A stretch of 45,909 nt of DNA from Gammaproteobacteria bacterium. GTDB taxonomy: Bacteria > Pseudomonadota > Gammaproteobacteria > GCA-001735895. This document shows positions 19,554 through 28,575 of the stretch, piece by piece (the stretch's first letter is position 1; each line of letters starts with the position of its first letter). The position numbers were made by a program, and so were the translations under genes. Below the pieces are notes generated by a model. That model saw only the letters and a program-made list of their open reading frames with translations, ran no database searches and was not told where the DNA came from. The stretch covers positions 1 to 45,909 of the forward strand of contig JALSKD010000166.1 in NCBI GenBank assembly GCA_026989015.1. The letters are read 5' to 3'.

Positions 19554-19910
19554 ATGACCCACGACACCGAACACTTCAGACAAAAACTGCTGGCTTTGAA
19601 GAAAGAGGCCACCGAACGCCTTGAGGCCATAAAAAAGGACATGCGTCACGAGAACATCCCCAAGGACTGGGAAGACCGCGCCTCGGAAACCGAGAACGAC
19701 GAGACCCTGGAATCACTGATGCTGCTCACCGAGCGCGAGCTGGAGCAGATCAACGAAGCACTGGCGCGCATCGACGCAGGCAGTTACTTCACCTGCAGCG
19801 AGTGCGGCGCCCCGATCCCGGAGCAGCGCCTCGAACTGCTGCCCTTCACCACCCTGTGCGTGAACTGCGCCGAATTGCACGAAAAGCAGGAACGCCTCGG
19901 CCTCGGTTGA
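19554..19910 (+). CDS. DksA/TraR-family zinc-finger transcription factor
   Basis: The 118-residue protein has an N-terminal coiled coil and a C4 zinc finger, CSECG then LCVNC (C-x2-C-x17-C-x2-C). The coiled-coil tip reads DWEDRA, giving Asp38, Asp41 and Ala43, which match the DxxDxA tip that DksA inserts into the RNA polymerase secondary channel. The protein is about 30 residues shorter than DksA at the N-terminus, so it is a short DksA paralogue and not the main DksA by length. It should modulate transcription initiation; the targets are unknown. It is followed 27 nt later by a DUF465 gene. Confidence 0.85.
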   Translation: MTHDTEHFRQKLLALKKEATERLEAIKKDMRHENIPKDWEDRASETENDETLESLMLLTERELEQINEALARIDAGSYFTCSECGAPIPEQRLELLPFTTLCVNCAELHEKQERLGLG

Positions 19911-19937
19911 GGCCCATCACTACCTTCGGAGACGCCG

Positions 19938-20198
19938 ATGACGATAGAAAAACACGACCTGGTCCACGAGCTCCCGGAATACCGGGACCTCATCCACGAG
20001 TTGAAGATGCAGGATCATCACTTTGCTCGCTTGTTCGATGAGTACCACGAGGTCGATCACGAGATCCACCGCATCGAGACCAACGCGGAAATCACCTCCG
20101 ACGAATACCTGGAAGAACTCAAGCTCAAGCGACTCAAGCTCAAGGATGAGCTGTTCGAAATCATCAAGAAGGCCGAGGAAGAGCGGCAGAACGCCTGA
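19938..20198 (+). CDS. YdcH-family (DUF465) small coiled-coil protein
   Basis: The 86-residue protein is almost entirely helical with heptad-like charge spacing. The features HHFARLFDEYHEVDHEIHRIE and LKLKRLKLKDELFEII are diagnostic of the DUF465/YdcH family, whose function is not established. The ribosome site is CGGAGA upstream of the ATG. It lies 27 nt behind the DksA-like gene and ahead of a strong terminator, so the two are probably cotranscribed. Confidence 0.85.
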   Translation: MTIEKHDLVHELPEYRDLIHELKMQDHHFARLFDEYHEVDHEIHRIETNAEITSDEYLEELKLKRLKLKDELFEIIKKAEEERQNA

Positions 20199-20218
20199 TC
20201 CCCGGTCGCTGTCCCGAG

Positions 20219-20251
20219 CCGCGGTCGGCATGCATCCGGCCGCGGTTTTTT
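20219..20251 (+). terminator. rho-independent terminator after the DUF465 gene
   Basis: A 10-bp stem CCGCGGTCGG/CCGGCCGCGG with one G-U pair and loop CATGCAT is followed by six T. It begins 20 nt after the stop codon. Confidence 0.88.
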
Positions 20252-20326
20252 GCGGACCACTTGCAATCCCCGGTCAAACCCCCATAGTGAAAACGATTCC
20301 TGTTTTCACAACCCGGAGGTGCACCC

Positions 20327-21079
20327 ATGATTTTCCGACAGCTCTATGAAGCCGACTCATCCACCTATACCTACCTGATCGCCGACCCGAACGCCGGCGA
20401 GGCCATCCTGGTCGATCCGGTACTGGAAACCGTGGAACGGGATCTTCAGGTACTGCGCGATATGGGGCTGACCCTGACCGCCACCCTGGACACTCATGTG
20501 CATGCCGACCATTTGACCGGGGCTCGGCTGCTGCGCGAACGCGTGGGCAGCAAGGTGGCCTATCCTGCCATGGTGCAGGCCTCCTGTGTCGATATCGGCA
20601 TCCGCGAAGGCGAGCCCTTCCGTGTCGGCGGCATCGAACTGCACCCGCTCTATACCCCCGGTCACACCGATCATCATCATGCCTATCTGATCGACACCCC
20701 GGTGCAAAAGATGGTGTTCACCGGCGATGCACTGCTGATCGACGCCTGTGGCCGTACCGACTTCCAGTCCGGCGACCCGGAAGCCCTGTACAACAGCATC
20801 CACAACAAGCTGTTCTCGCTGCCCGGGGAAACCCTGGTCTATCCGGGCCATGATTACGAGGGCCGCTTCGTCAGCTCCATCGCCCAGGAGAAGACCCGCA
20901 ACCCGCGACTGGGCGGCGGCAAGAGCAAGGAGGAATTCGTCGCCATCATGAACGGGCTGGATCTGCCCTATCCGCGCAAGATCGACTTCGCGGTGCCCGG
21001 CAACATGGAATGCGGCCGCTGTCCCGAAAACATTCCAGAATCGATGCGCGGCCAGTGCCCGTTCCACGACCAGGGCTGA
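20327..21079 (+). CDS. persulfide dioxygenase, ETHE1-like metallo-beta-lactamase fold
   Basis: The 250-residue protein has the MBL metal motif THVHADH (His57, His59, Asp61, His62), a second ligand His in YTPGHTDHHH, the bridging Asp in FTGDALLIDACGRTDFQ and the late His in VYPGHDYEGR. The GRTDFQ-GD segment is characteristic of ETHE1-type persulfide dioxygenases, which oxidise glutathione persulfide to sulfite in mitochondria and sulfur-handling bacteria. A glyoxalase II role is less likely because of that segment. Four Cys occur near the C-terminus (NMECGRCPE and GQCPF), not part of the standard site. A GGAGG ribosome site precedes the ATG by 6-7 nt. Confidence 0.87.
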   Translation: MIFRQLYEADSSTYTYLIADPNAGEAILVDPVLETVERDLQVLRDMGLTLTATLDTHVHADHLTGARLLRERVGSKVAYPAMVQASCVDIGIREGEPFRVGGIELHPLYTPGHTDHHHAYLIDTPVQKMVFTGDALLIDACGRTDFQSGDPEALYNSIHNKLFSLPGETLVYPGHDYEGRFVSSIAQEKTRNPRLGGGKSKEEFVAIMNGLDLPYPRKIDFAVPGNMECGRCPENIPESMRGQCPFHDQG

Positions 21080-21092
21080 CCCCCGGGCCGTG

Positions 21093-21692
21093 TTACTCGT
21101 TGTCGAGCAGTTCCAGACCGCTGGTATCGGGCCAGGGCGGCGTCGGCGGTTCCGGAGAGGTGATCAGCGGTGCGCCCACCGGGGCCAGCACCAGTCCTTC
21201 GATATCGATGTCGAACGGCGGAGGTTCGACGATGCGGTGCTGCACCGGGCTGCCTACCGGGGCCAGATCGGCCTCCAGCGGAGGGATCCGGTCGGCCCGA
21301 ACCCGCAGACGGCTCTGTAGCGCGGGCGGAAGATCCGCCTGATTCCCGGCTGCATCTTCGCCACCGCTGCCACCGATCGGTGGTGGCTGTTTCACCACCG
21401 GGATGTCCGCCGTCGCATTGGCCGCCACCTCGGCGGCGGCACGGGCGGCCTCGGCCTCGGACTGGGTCATCACTTCGCAGACCGCTCCGGCCCGCTCGAA
21501 AGCGGCACGGTACTTGGCCACCATGCCTGCATCGGCCTGCCTCTTGATAATCACCCGCTGACCGGAAAACAGCTTCTGCACCCGTTCCGCATCGGCCTTG
21601 AACATCTGCCCGACGCGCAGCTTGACGGTCTCCAGCTCAGCGCCTTCGGCGATCTCGCCGCAAAAGGCGATTTCGAACAGTTCTTCGCTCAT
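21093..21692 (-). CDS. unknown protein with a small N-terminal alpha/beta domain and Pro-rich tail
   Basis: The 199-residue protein has a compact N-terminal domain (about 1-75: ELFEIAFCGEIAEGAELETV, then VGQMFKADAERVQKLF and RVIIKRQADAGMVAKYRAAFERAG), followed by a low-complexity Ala/Pro/Glu-rich tail. Similar N-terminal units recur, from memory, at the front of various gammaproteobacterial membrane proteins, but no name is given. No signal peptide or membrane helix is visible. The start at 21692 has GGAG 7-9 nt upstream. The frame runs on, antisense to tdh, and that extension is excluded. It converges on the ETHE1-like gene and diverges from tdh. Confidence 0.65.
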   Translation of the reverse strand: MSEELFEIAFCGEIAEGAELETVKLRVGQMFKADAERVQKLFSGQRVIIKRQADAGMVAKYRAAFERAGAVCEVMTQSEAEAARAAAEVAANATADIPVVKQPPPIGGSGGEDAAGNQADLPPALQSRLRVRADRIPPLEADLAPVGSPVQHRIVEPPPFDIDIEGLVLAPVGAPLITSPEPPTPPWPDTSGLELLDNE

Positions 21693-21810
21693 CGTGATCT
21701 CCAATCCGGTGGCAATGGCCGCGGAATTATAAGTCTTAGAAGATCTGGTTTTTTCCGGGCCTGCTGCAACTGTAGCATACTGCCGGCCTTGCGACAGCCG
21801 AGGAAGGTCC

Positions 21811-22851
21811 ATGCTCCCCCACCGCATGAAGGCCCTGGTCAAGGCCCACGCCGAGCCAGGGCTGTGGATGCAGCCGGTGCCCGTACCCGAATACGGCATC
21901 AACGATGTCCTGATCCGCATCCTTCGCACCGCCATATGCGGCACCGATCTGCACATCTGGAACTGGGACGACTGGGCGCGCCGGACGATCCCCGTGCCGA
22001 TGGTGGTGGGCCATGAATTTGTCGGTGAAATCGTCGCCGTCGGCAGCAATGTCAACGACTTCGAGCCGGGGCAGATCGTTTCCGGCGAGGGCCATGTGGT
22101 CTGCGGCCGCTGCCGCAACTGCATGGCCGGTCGCCGCCACCTCTGCGCCCATACCGAAGGCATCGGCGTCAACCGCCAGGGCGCCTTCGCCGAATACCTG
22201 GCCCTGCCGATGTCGAATGTCTGGGTGCACCGCCCCGGCATCGATCTGGATGTGGCCGCCCTGTTCGATCCTTTCGGAAACGCGGTGCACACGGCCCTCA
22301 AGTTCGATCTGGTCGGCGAGGATGTATTGATCACCGGCGCCGGCCCCATCGGCTGCATGGCGGCGGCCGTCTGCCGCCATGTCGGTGCTCGCCATGTGGT
22401 GGTCACCGATATCAACCCGGCCCGGCTGGAACTGGCCCAGCGGCTCGGAGCCACCCGCACGGTCGATGTGCGCCACGAGAAACTGGATCGGGTGCAGCAG
22501 GAACTGGGCATGACCGAGGGCTTCGACATCGGGCTCGAAATGTCCGGCAGCCCGGCGGCGCTGGACGACATGATTGCCCACCTGGGCCACGGTGGCCGTA
22601 TCGCCATGCTCGGCATACAGCCCGATAACAGCCGCATCGACTGGAACCGCGTGGTGTTCAACATGCTGACCCTGAGCGGCATCTATGGCCGGGAAATGTA
22701 CGAAACCTGGTACAAGATGGCCGTGTTCATCGACTCGGGGATGGACATTTCGCCGATCATCACCCACCGCTTCACCATCGACACATTCGAACAGGGTTTT
22801 GCCGTCATGCTCCAGGGCAATGCCGGCAAGGTCATCCTCGACTGGGAGTGA
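21811..22851 (+). CDS. tdh: L-threonine 3-dehydrogenase
   Basis: The 346-residue zinc alcohol dehydrogenase oxidises threonine to 2-amino-3-ketobutyrate with NAD. Catalytic-zinc Cys43 is in [16 protein letters not shown], followed by GHEFVGE. The structural-zinc lobe has four Cys in [15 protein letters not shown]. The Rossmann loop is GAGPIG, with NAD specificity supported by a following [14 protein letters not shown] 21811 is favoured by GAGGAAGG just upstream; ATG 21826 (MKALVKAH) matches the E. coli start and would give 341 residues. kbl starts 4 nt after the stop, the classic tdh-kbl operon. Confidence 0.95.
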   Translation: MLPHRMKALVKAHAEPGLWMQPVPVPEYGINDVLIRILRTAICGTDLHIWNWDDWARRTIPVPMVVGHEFVGEIVAVGSNVNDFEPGQIVSGEGHVVCGRCRNCMAGRRHLCAHTEGIGVNRQGAFAEYLALPMSNVWVHRPGIDLDVAALFDPFGNAVHTALKFDLVGEDVLITGAGPIGCMAAAVCRHVGARHVVVTDINPARLELAQRLGATRTVDVRHEKLDRVQQELGMTEGFDIGLEMSGSPAALDDMIAHLGHGGRIAMLGIQPDNSRIDWNRVVFNMLTLSGIYGREMYETWYKMAVFIDSGMDISPIITHRFTIDTFEQGFAVMLQGNAGKVILDWE

Positions 22852-22855
22852 GCTT

Positions 22856-24046
22856 ATGGACACCGAACTGATCGAACAGATCCGGCAGCAGCTGGAGGCC
22901 CTGCGGACGCAAGGCCTGTACAAGGAAGAACGCGTCATCGACACCATACAGGGCGCCCATGTCGCGGTACACCAGGGCCGGGGGGTCATCAATCTCTGTG
23001 CCAACAATTACCTGGGCCTGGCACAGCATCCCGATGTACGGGCCGCGGCACGGAGGGCGCTCGACGAGCGCGGCTACGGCATGGCCTCGGTGCGCTTCAT
23101 TTGCGGCACCCAGGATCTGCACAAGCAGCTGGAACAGCGATTGGCGGACTTCCTCGACTTTGAGGACTGCATCCTCTACCCGTCCTGCTTCGATGCCAAT
23201 GGCGGACTGTTCGAAACCCTGCTCGGCCCCGAGGACGCGGTGATCTCCGACCGGCTCAATCACGCCTCGATCATCGACGGCATTCGCCTGTGCAAGGCCC
23301 AGCGTTACCGCTACCGCAACAACGACATGGCGGACCTGGAAGCCCGCCTGCGCGAAGCCAGGGACAGCGGTGCCCGCCACATCCTGGTCAGCACCGACGG
23401 CGTGTTCTCGATGGACGGCATCATCGCCGACCTGCCGCGCATCTGCGATCTGGCCGCGCGCTACGGCGCACTGGTCCATGTCGACGACAGTCACGCCACC
23501 GGCTTTCTCGGCAGTCACGGCCGGGGCAGCCATGAATACCACGGCTGCATGGGCCGCATCGACATCACCACCGGCACCCTGGGCAAGGCCCTCGGCGGTG
23601 CCGGAGGTGGCTATACCTGCGCCCGCCGCGAACTGGTGGAATGGCTGCGTCAGCGATCCCGCCCCTACCTGTTCTCCAACAGCCTGTCGCCACCGGTCGT
23701 GGCCGGCACACTGAAAGCCCTGGACCTGCTCCAGGGCAGCCCACAGCTTCGTCAACAGTTGCACCACAATGCGCTGCTGTTCCGCAAGGGACTCAGCGCG
23801 CGCGGTTTCGAACTGCTGCCGGGGGAGCATCCGATCATTCCGGTGATGCTGCGCGAAGCGCCTGTCGCCACCGAATTCGCCCGGCGAATGCTTGACCGGG
23901 GCGTTTATGTCGTCGCCTTCGCCTATCCGGTGGTGCCGCAGGGCCAGGCCCGCATCCGTACCCAGGTATCCGCCGCTCACAGCGAGCACGACCTGCAGCA
24001 GGCGATCGAAGCCTTCTCGGAAGTACATCGGGAGATGGGCCTGTAG
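22856..24046 (+). CDS. kbl: glycine C-acetyltransferase (2-amino-3-ketobutyrate CoA ligase)
   Basis: The 396-residue PLP enzyme cleaves 2-amino-3-ketobutyrate with CoA to glycine and acetyl-CoA, the second step after Tdh. Alpha-oxoamine synthase blocks are [55 protein letters not shown] and the PLP-lysine region [11 protein letters not shown]. The length is within two residues of E. coli Kbl. The ribosome site GGAGTGAG spans the tdh stop, so the two genes are translationally coupled. Confidence 0.96.
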   Translation: MDTELIEQIRQQLEALRTQGLYKEERVIDTIQGAHVAVHQGRGVINLCANNYLGLAQHPDVRAAARRALDERGYGMASVRFICGTQDLHKQLEQRLADFLDFEDCILYPSCFDANGGLFETLLGPEDAVISDRLNHASIIDGIRLCKAQRYRYRNNDMADLEARLREARDSGARHILVSTDGVFSMDGIIADLPRICDLAARYGALVHVDDSHATGFLGSHGRGSHEYHGCMGRIDITTGTLGKALGGAGGGYTCARRELVEWLRQRSRPYLFSNSLSPPVVAGTLKALDLLQGSPQLRQQLHHNALLFRKGLSARGFELLPGEHPIIPVMLREAPVATEFARRMLDRGVYVVAFAYPVVPQGQARIRTQVSAAHSEHDLQQAIEAFSEVHREMGL

Positions 24047-24071
24047 GCGTCTGCGTGCGACAATCGGGGGC

Positions 24072-24761
24072 ATGAACAGACTCATCGACTGGACCCGCAT
24101 CGACACCGTGCTGCTGGACATGGACGGCACGCTGCTGGACCTCAATTTCGACAACTACTTCTGGCTGGAATACCTGCCGCAACGCTATGCGGAGGCATTC
24201 GGCATCGACCCGGAACAGGCCCGCCGCGACATCGGCGAAAAAACACGGGCACTGGAAGGCACGCTGGAATGGTACAGCACCAGCTACTGGACCGAAGCGC
24301 TGGGCATCGATGTCGTGGCCCTCAAGCACGAGGTGCGGCACCGGGTTCGGGAACTGCCTCACTGTCATGAATTCCTCGATCAGCTCAAGGCCGCCGGCAA
24401 GGACATCGTGATGGTCACCAATGCCCACCACGACAGCCTGAACCTGAAAATGGACCAGACCGGGCTGGCCCACAAGTTCGACCGGCTGATCACGGTGCAT
24501 GAATTCTCGCTGCCCAAGGAACGCGTCGAATGCTGGGACGAGGTGCAGAAGATCCATCCCTTCGACCCCGAGCGCAGCCTGCTGATCGACGACAACCTGG
24601 CTGTGCTGCGCTCCGCCGAACGCTATGGCATCGCCCATCTGCTGGCCATCTACCAGCCCGACTCCCGTGGGCCGAAGAAGGATGTGGCCCATTTCAGGGC
24701 ACTGCACGGTTTCGACGAGATCATGCCGGTGCTGCGCGCCAGCCCCCCGGGAAAACGCTGA
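24072..24761 (+). CDS. yrfG: HAD-family GMP/IMP nucleotidase, YrfG-like
   Basis: The 229-residue protein has HAD motif I LLDMDGTLLD (Asp16 nucleophile and Asp18), motif II VTNAH, a Lys in SLPKE and motif IV LLIDDN. The N-terminal block DTVLLDMDGTLLDLNFDNYFW is nearly the E. coli YrfG sequence, which dephosphorylates GMP and IMP. It follows kbl by 25 nt on the same strand and may share its transcript. A GGGGG tract serves as a poor ribosome site. Substrate use is inferred from the family. Confidence 0.85.
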   Translation: MNRLIDWTRIDTVLLDMDGTLLDLNFDNYFWLEYLPQRYAEAFGIDPEQARRDIGEKTRALEGTLEWYSTSYWTEALGIDVVALKHEVRHRVRELPHCHEFLDQLKAAGKDIVMVTNAHHDSLNLKMDQTGLAHKFDRLITVHEFSLPKERVECWDEVQKIHPFDPERSLLIDDNLAVLRSAERYGIAHLLAIYQPDSRGPKKDVAHFRALHGFDEIMPVLRASPPGKR

Positions 24762-24863
24762 TCGATTCGGACCGGGACCCGTGCAGTGCAAGGGAGCCGG
24801 CAGAGACGGAAGCACGACGCTCTCGCGCTTCCCTGCGCCCGCAGGATCAGTACTTCCGTGTAC

Positions 24864-24890
24864 AAAAAAGGCCGCGACGAGCGCGGCCTT
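24864..24890 (-). terminator. rho-independent terminator of the mscS gene
   Basis: On the minus strand a 9-bp stem AAGGCCGCG/CGCGGCCTT is followed by six T. It lies 21 nt after the mscS-like stop. The plus-strand side lacks a long T-run. Confidence 0.87.
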
Positions 24891-24911
24891 CGGATCGGAC
24901 GGGGTTGCCCG

Positions 24912-25736
24912 TCAGGCAGCCTTGATGTCCGGCGTATGCACATCCATCTGCGGGTAGGGAATGGAGATGCCGGCGGCATCGAATTCCAGCTTGACCTTTT
25001 CGGTCAGATCCCAGTACACGGCCCAGTAGTCACCGCTCTTGACCCAGGGACGAACGATGAAGTTGACCGAGGAGTCGGCCAGTTCGCCAACGGCAATCAC
25101 CGGCGCCGGGTCGGACAGTACGCGTTCGTCGGAAGTGACGATTTTCTCCAGCAGCTGCTTCGCCTTCTTGATGTCATCGTCATAACCGATGCCGAACACC
25201 ATGTCGATGCGCCGCGTCTCACGGGCGGAGTAGTTGATGATGGTGCCGCCATAGATCGCACCATTGGGGATGATCACCTCTCGGTTGTCACCGGTGCGGA
25301 AGATGGAGCTGAAGATACCGACCGTCTCGACCACGCCGGATACGCCTCCGGCCTCGACGAAGTCACCGGCCTTGAACGGGCGGAACACCAGCAGCATGAC
25401 GCCAGCAGCAAAGTTCTGCAGGGAATTCTGCAGGGCCAGACCCACGGCCAGGCCAGCGGCACCGAGCAGGGCGATGAGGGAGGTGGTGTCGACACCCAGC
25501 TGGTTGAGCGCGGCAATGACCACGAACAGCAGCAACACGGTGCGCACGATGGAAACGACGAAATTGATGAGCATTTCATCCATCTTCGATTTGCCCAGCA
25601 GTTTGCGCAGCACGCGGGCAATGATGTTGACTACGATCTTACCGACGATGTAGATGGCGATCGCCATCGCGATGTTGATGGCCCAGGGGATGACATAGGT
25701 ATCGGTCATCTTCTGGATATCGATGTTTTCAAACAT
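24912..25736 (-). CDS. mscS: small-conductance mechanosensitive channel, MscS family
   Basis: The 274-residue inner-membrane protein has three hydrophobic segments in its first 120 residues, the third being the Gly/Ala-rich pore helix AAGLAVGLALQNSLQNFAAG, followed by FRPFKAGDFVEAGG and the IPNGAIYGG beta domain. The length and order match E. coli MscS, which opens on membrane tension to release solutes. AGGAG lies 8 nt before the ATG and the gene has its own terminator, so it is a single-gene unit. The 155 bp upstream hold the slyD terminator and a weak TATAAA (minus strand, 25841-25846). Confidence 0.94.
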   Translation of the reverse strand: MFENIDIQKMTDTYVIPWAINIAMAIAIYIVGKIVVNIIARVLRKLLGKSKMDEMLINFVVSIVRTVLLLFVVIAALNQLGVDTTSLIALLGAAGLAVGLALQNSLQNFAAGVMLLVFRPFKAGDFVEAGGVSGVVETVGIFSSIFRTGDNREVIIPNGAIYGGTIINYSARETRRIDMVFGIGYDDDIKKAKQLLEKIVTSDERVLSDPAPVIAVGELADSSVNFIVRPWVKSGDYWAVYWDLTEKVKLEFDAAGISIPYPQMDVHTPDIKAA

Positions 25737-25891
25737 GTGCGTTCTCCTGTGGTTCCGTATTGTAGGGTTGTGTCCTGTCGGGGCCGGCGGCGAATGTCTG
25801 GAACTGCTCGCTGTTCCCTGCCGACCGCGAAAGTGGCGCTTTTATACCTGTTTTCGGCAACAATTGCATCCGAAAACTTTTCTGCCGCAAC

Positions 25892-25921
25892 AAAAAACCC
25901 CGGAGCCAGGGCCCCGGGGTT
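25892..25921 (-). terminator. rho-independent terminator after the SlyD-like gene
   Basis: On the minus strand the stem AACCCCGG/CCGGGGTT closes around a GC-rich loop and continues into a T-run. It lies 27 nt after the SlyD-like stop. Confidence 0.85.
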
Positions 25922-25947
25922 CGCATGATACGACGGACGCTGTACCG

Positions 25948-26430
25948 TCAGTGATCGTGGCCTTCCGGCCCGTGTACATGGCCGTGTTCCAGCTCGGCTG
26001 CTTCGGCCTCGCGCACACCGACCACTTCGACATCGAAATTCAGTTCGACGCCGGCCAGGGCGTGATTGGAATCGATGGTCACGGTCTTGTCGCCGACTTC
26101 GACCACGGTCACGGTGATGACTTCACCGTTCGGTCCCTGGGCATGGAACACCATACCGGGCTTGATCTCGCCATCATCGGGGAACATTTCGCGCGGCACC
26201 TCCTCGATACGGGCCTCATCGCGCTCGCCATAGGCCTCGGAGGGCGGAATCTTCACGGTCAGCTTGTCGCCGACCTCCTTGCCTTCCAGCGCCTTTTCGA
26301 GTCCCGGAATGATGTTCTGGGCACCGTGGAGATAGGCAAAACTGCCGTCATCGGATTGGTCGATGACCTGGCCATCGTTGTCGGTCAGGGTGTAGTTGAG
26401 GTTGACGACGTGCTTGTCGGAGATTTTCAT
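25948..26430 (-). CDS. slyD: FKBP-type peptidyl-prolyl isomerase, SlyD-like
   Basis: The 160-residue protein has the split FKBP domain with an inserted chaperone flap: LNYTLTDNDGQVIDQS, YLHGAQNIIPGLEKALEGKEVGD, PPSEAYGERDE, then the insert and HALAGVELNFDVEVVGV. The C-terminal tail ELEHGHVHGPEGHDH is His-rich and could bind nickel or zinc, as the longer tail of E. coli SlyD does. SlyD isomerises prolyl bonds and helps nickel delivery. The start MKISDKHVV at 26430 matches the family; no good ribosome site is visible. A second FKBP (FkpB-like) occurs at 41612. Confidence 0.92.
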   Translation of the reverse strand: MKISDKHVVNLNYTLTDNDGQVIDQSDDGSFAYLHGAQNIIPGLEKALEGKEVGDKLTVKIPPSEAYGERDEARIEEVPREMFPDDGEIKPGMVFHAQGPNGEVITVTVVEVGDKTVTIDSNHALAGVELNFDVEVVGVREAEAAELEHGHVHGPEGHDH

Positions 26431-26507
26431 GTTCAGGGTCTTCGTGTTGGGGTGAAACGCCGCACCATACCAGAACCGCCGCAAAATGATAGGGCAGGCA
26501 CTGTCTC

Positions 26508-27734
26508 TCAGTGCAACAGGGCCTCGATCTCCCGGATTTCCTTCTGCGACTGACGGATCAGGTCAATGCTCTCCTGAGGCCCCATGTTGAACTTGCCCAT
26601 CGCCGGCAGGGTCGTGATCGGCGGAATCTTCTCCATCGCCGGCGTGCCCATCAGGCTGTGGTACTGGGAGAGCAGCACCAGATCACAGAGGTCCACATCC
26701 TTCTTCGGGTTGCGGAACCACTGTTCCGACTCCTCGGCCACGGTGACCATGTCTTCAGAGAAATTCCACTGCCGCAACAGCGTGGCGCTGATCTGCGGAC
26801 GCAGCTGCTGCAGTGTCTCGTCCATTTCTTCCTGAGGCGTATCCGGATCGCAGTAATTCTGGAAATACTGGAGGATAACGATCACCCCGACATCGTGAAC
26901 CAGTCCCGCGAGCATGGCGTGTTCCGGGTCGAACAAGCGGCTGTTGACCGCCAGCACCCGGCTGATGGCCGCCACCTTGCGGCTGTGCGACCAGAGCTCC
27001 CTCATGTGCTTTTCGATGCGTGGCGTCTTGGCTTGGAACAACTCGTTGACCGCATAGGCCATGACCAGTTCGTAGGTGGTATCCAGGCCCAGACGAACGA
27101 TGGCCTGCTGCAGGGTCTCGGTAGCGGCCAGACCGGAGTAGACCGGGCTGTTGGCCACCTTGATCAGCTTGGCGCTGATCGCCGGATCGGTCATCAGAAT
27201 ATGCGCCAGCTGATCCGCATCGGTATCCTCGCGGTGGTAGGCCTGCTGAATGCGCTGAGCTACATCCGGCAGGCTGGGCAGGGTCAGCCGGTCCATCAGC
27301 AGATCCTCGTAGAGGTGCAATGTCAGCGGACTGGAGTCGGCTTCCTCATCCAGCATGTGCACGCTGATGTCCTCGTCGCCGGTTTCGCTGAGCTGGGCGA
27401 ACTGGGTCAGGAAGTCCCGGTCGATGCGCAGATAGCGCACCGGACCCAGCGCCACGATGTCGTACATGCTCGGGCGCAGCTGCGCCAGCGGATTGAGTTC
27501 CTCGCGCCCATCGACCTCAAGATCCGTCTGCTGACCGTCCACCGCCAGCAGACGCACCTTGCCTTCGAGGACGAACAGGCTGTCGTTGCCGGCATCGCCG
27601 CGGCGAATCAGAAACTCCTTCTTGCGCGCGGTCCGCTCCTCCAGCTGATTGGCCAGGGTCTGCAACTGCTCCTCGGTGAATTCGGACAGCGGCCGCAGCC
27701 GGCGCAGGGTGTTCAGGTCGGGGGAATGTGACAT
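26508..27734 (-). CDS. HDOD-domain signalling protein with N-terminal cyclic-nucleotide-binding-like domain
   Basis: The 408-residue protein has a cNMP-binding-like beta roll at about 10-125 (FTEEQLQTLANQLEERTARKKE, RRGDAGNDSLFVLEGKVRL) and a HDOD domain at about 145-345 (LPSLPDVAQRI, ADQLAHILMTDPAISAKLIKVANSP, LAGLVHDVGV). The family works in stress and motility signalling; catalytic HD metal function is usually lost. The Arg/Glu of the classic cNMP phosphate cassette is not evident, so the roll may not bind cAMP. It lies 77 nt upstream of the slyD-like gene on the same strand. No membrane segment is seen. Confidence 0.88.
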   Translation of the reverse strand: MSHSPDLNTLRRLRPLSEFTEEQLQTLANQLEERTARKKEFLIRRGDAGNDSLFVLEGKVRLLAVDGQQTDLEVDGREELNPLAQLRPSMYDIVALGPVRYLRIDRDFLTQFAQLSETGDEDISVHMLDEEADSSPLTLHLYEDLLMDRLTLPSLPDVAQRIQQAYHREDTDADQLAHILMTDPAISAKLIKVANSPVYSGLAATETLQQAIVRLGLDTTYELVMAYAVNELFQAKTPRIEKHMRELWSHSRKVAAISRVLAVNSRLFDPEHAMLAGLVHDVGVIVILQYFQNYCDPDTPQEEMDETLQQLRPQISATLLRQWNFSEDMVTVAEESEQWFRNPKKDVDLCDLVLLSQYHSLMGTPAMEKIPPITTLPAMGKFNMGPQESIDLIRQSQKEIREIEALLH

Positions 27735-27814
27735 CGGCAGGGTACGGCTCGCGGTGAATGGAATACACCGCTAGTTGTAGTCGTCATCCCCGAAATGTCA
27801 ATGCCGTGAGCGAC

Positions 27815-28357
27815 TCAGAACCCGTTGGAGAGATAGACCGCAAAACTGCCCGCATCGAGCGTCCCCGCCCGGGATTCGTATTCCAGGTCGCTGACCCGGA
27901 AGCCCAGCTCCAGACCGGGAGAAAATCGGTAGCCGTACTGCAGCAACGGCCCGATCGCATCCTGATAGTCGATGCGCGTGGTCACGCCATTGACCGTGGC
28001 ACGGTAACGCGGCGATCCGTGCCAAGTGGCACCGACTCCGAAGGAGTGCGGACCGGAATTGATCAGGTAGACGGCATCGAAGGTCAGCGCCTCGATCTCG
28101 GCGCTGCCGTTGCTTCCGCTGACATCGTCCCACAGGTAGCCGACATCGAGACGCAATGACGAAGCGCCGGACGCATCCAGCCAGGTCTGCATGCCAATGG
28201 CCAGTTTCATGCCGCCACCGGCATTCAGGCGGTCATCGAGCGTGCTGCGTGCCAGCGTGTCACCGCCGCCTTCAAGACCGGCCTCCAGATAGAGTTCGGC
28301 TCGGGCCGGCTGCAACAGGGACAGACCCAGCAGGGCCGTCAGCAACAGGTTTTTCAT
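27815..28357 (-). CDS. small outer-membrane beta-barrel protein
   Basis: The 180-residue protein begins with a clear signal peptide (MKNLLLTALLGLSLLQPARA, cleavage after ARA) and continues as alternating beta strands with Asp/Gly-rich turns, ending FAVYLSNGF with a terminal Phe, the usual Bam recognition signal. About eight strands are expected from the length. It could be an OmpX/OmpW-like barrel; the PagL catalytic signature is not present. GAGGAATG precedes the ATG. No neighbour suggests a cargo. Confidence 0.75.
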   Translation of the reverse strand: MKNLLLTALLGLSLLQPARAELYLEAGLEGGGDTLARSTLDDRLNAGGGMKLAIGMQTWLDASGASSLRLDVGYLWDDVSGSNGSAEIEALTFDAVYLINSGPHSFGVGATWHGSPRYRATVNGVTTRIDYQDAIGPLLQYGYRFSPGLELGFRVSDLEYESRAGTLDAGSFAVYLSNGF

Positions 28358-28469
28358 GGCTCATTCCTCGCTTGTGGGGTTCACTCTGTTTGGGATCACC
28401 CTATGTTTCCATCCATGAACCCTTGATGAATTCCATGGCCGGCTCCATAGTGAATATTGATGCAGGCCA

Positions 28470-28499
28470 TTGGACCCCATGGGCAACACAGGTCATAAT
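28470..28499 (+). promoter_or_regulatory. candidate promoter for the hxlR gene
   Basis: TTGGAC (28470-28475) is followed after 18 nt by CATAAT (28494-28499), which matches five of six -10 positions. The 218-bp spacer 28358-28575 contains nothing else that I recognise and serves both the OM barrel and hxlR. Confidence 0.35.
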
Positions 28500-28575
28500 G
28501 GTTGCAAAACGAAACTGTACATTCCCCGGCGGCTCCGGGCGATGAGGGCAGGCATTACCAGGGAGTAAACCGGGC

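Noticed and set aside
21736-23007. Long minus-strand open frame opposite tdh and kbl
   Set aside because: Shadow frame; tdh and kbl are unambiguous on the plus strand.
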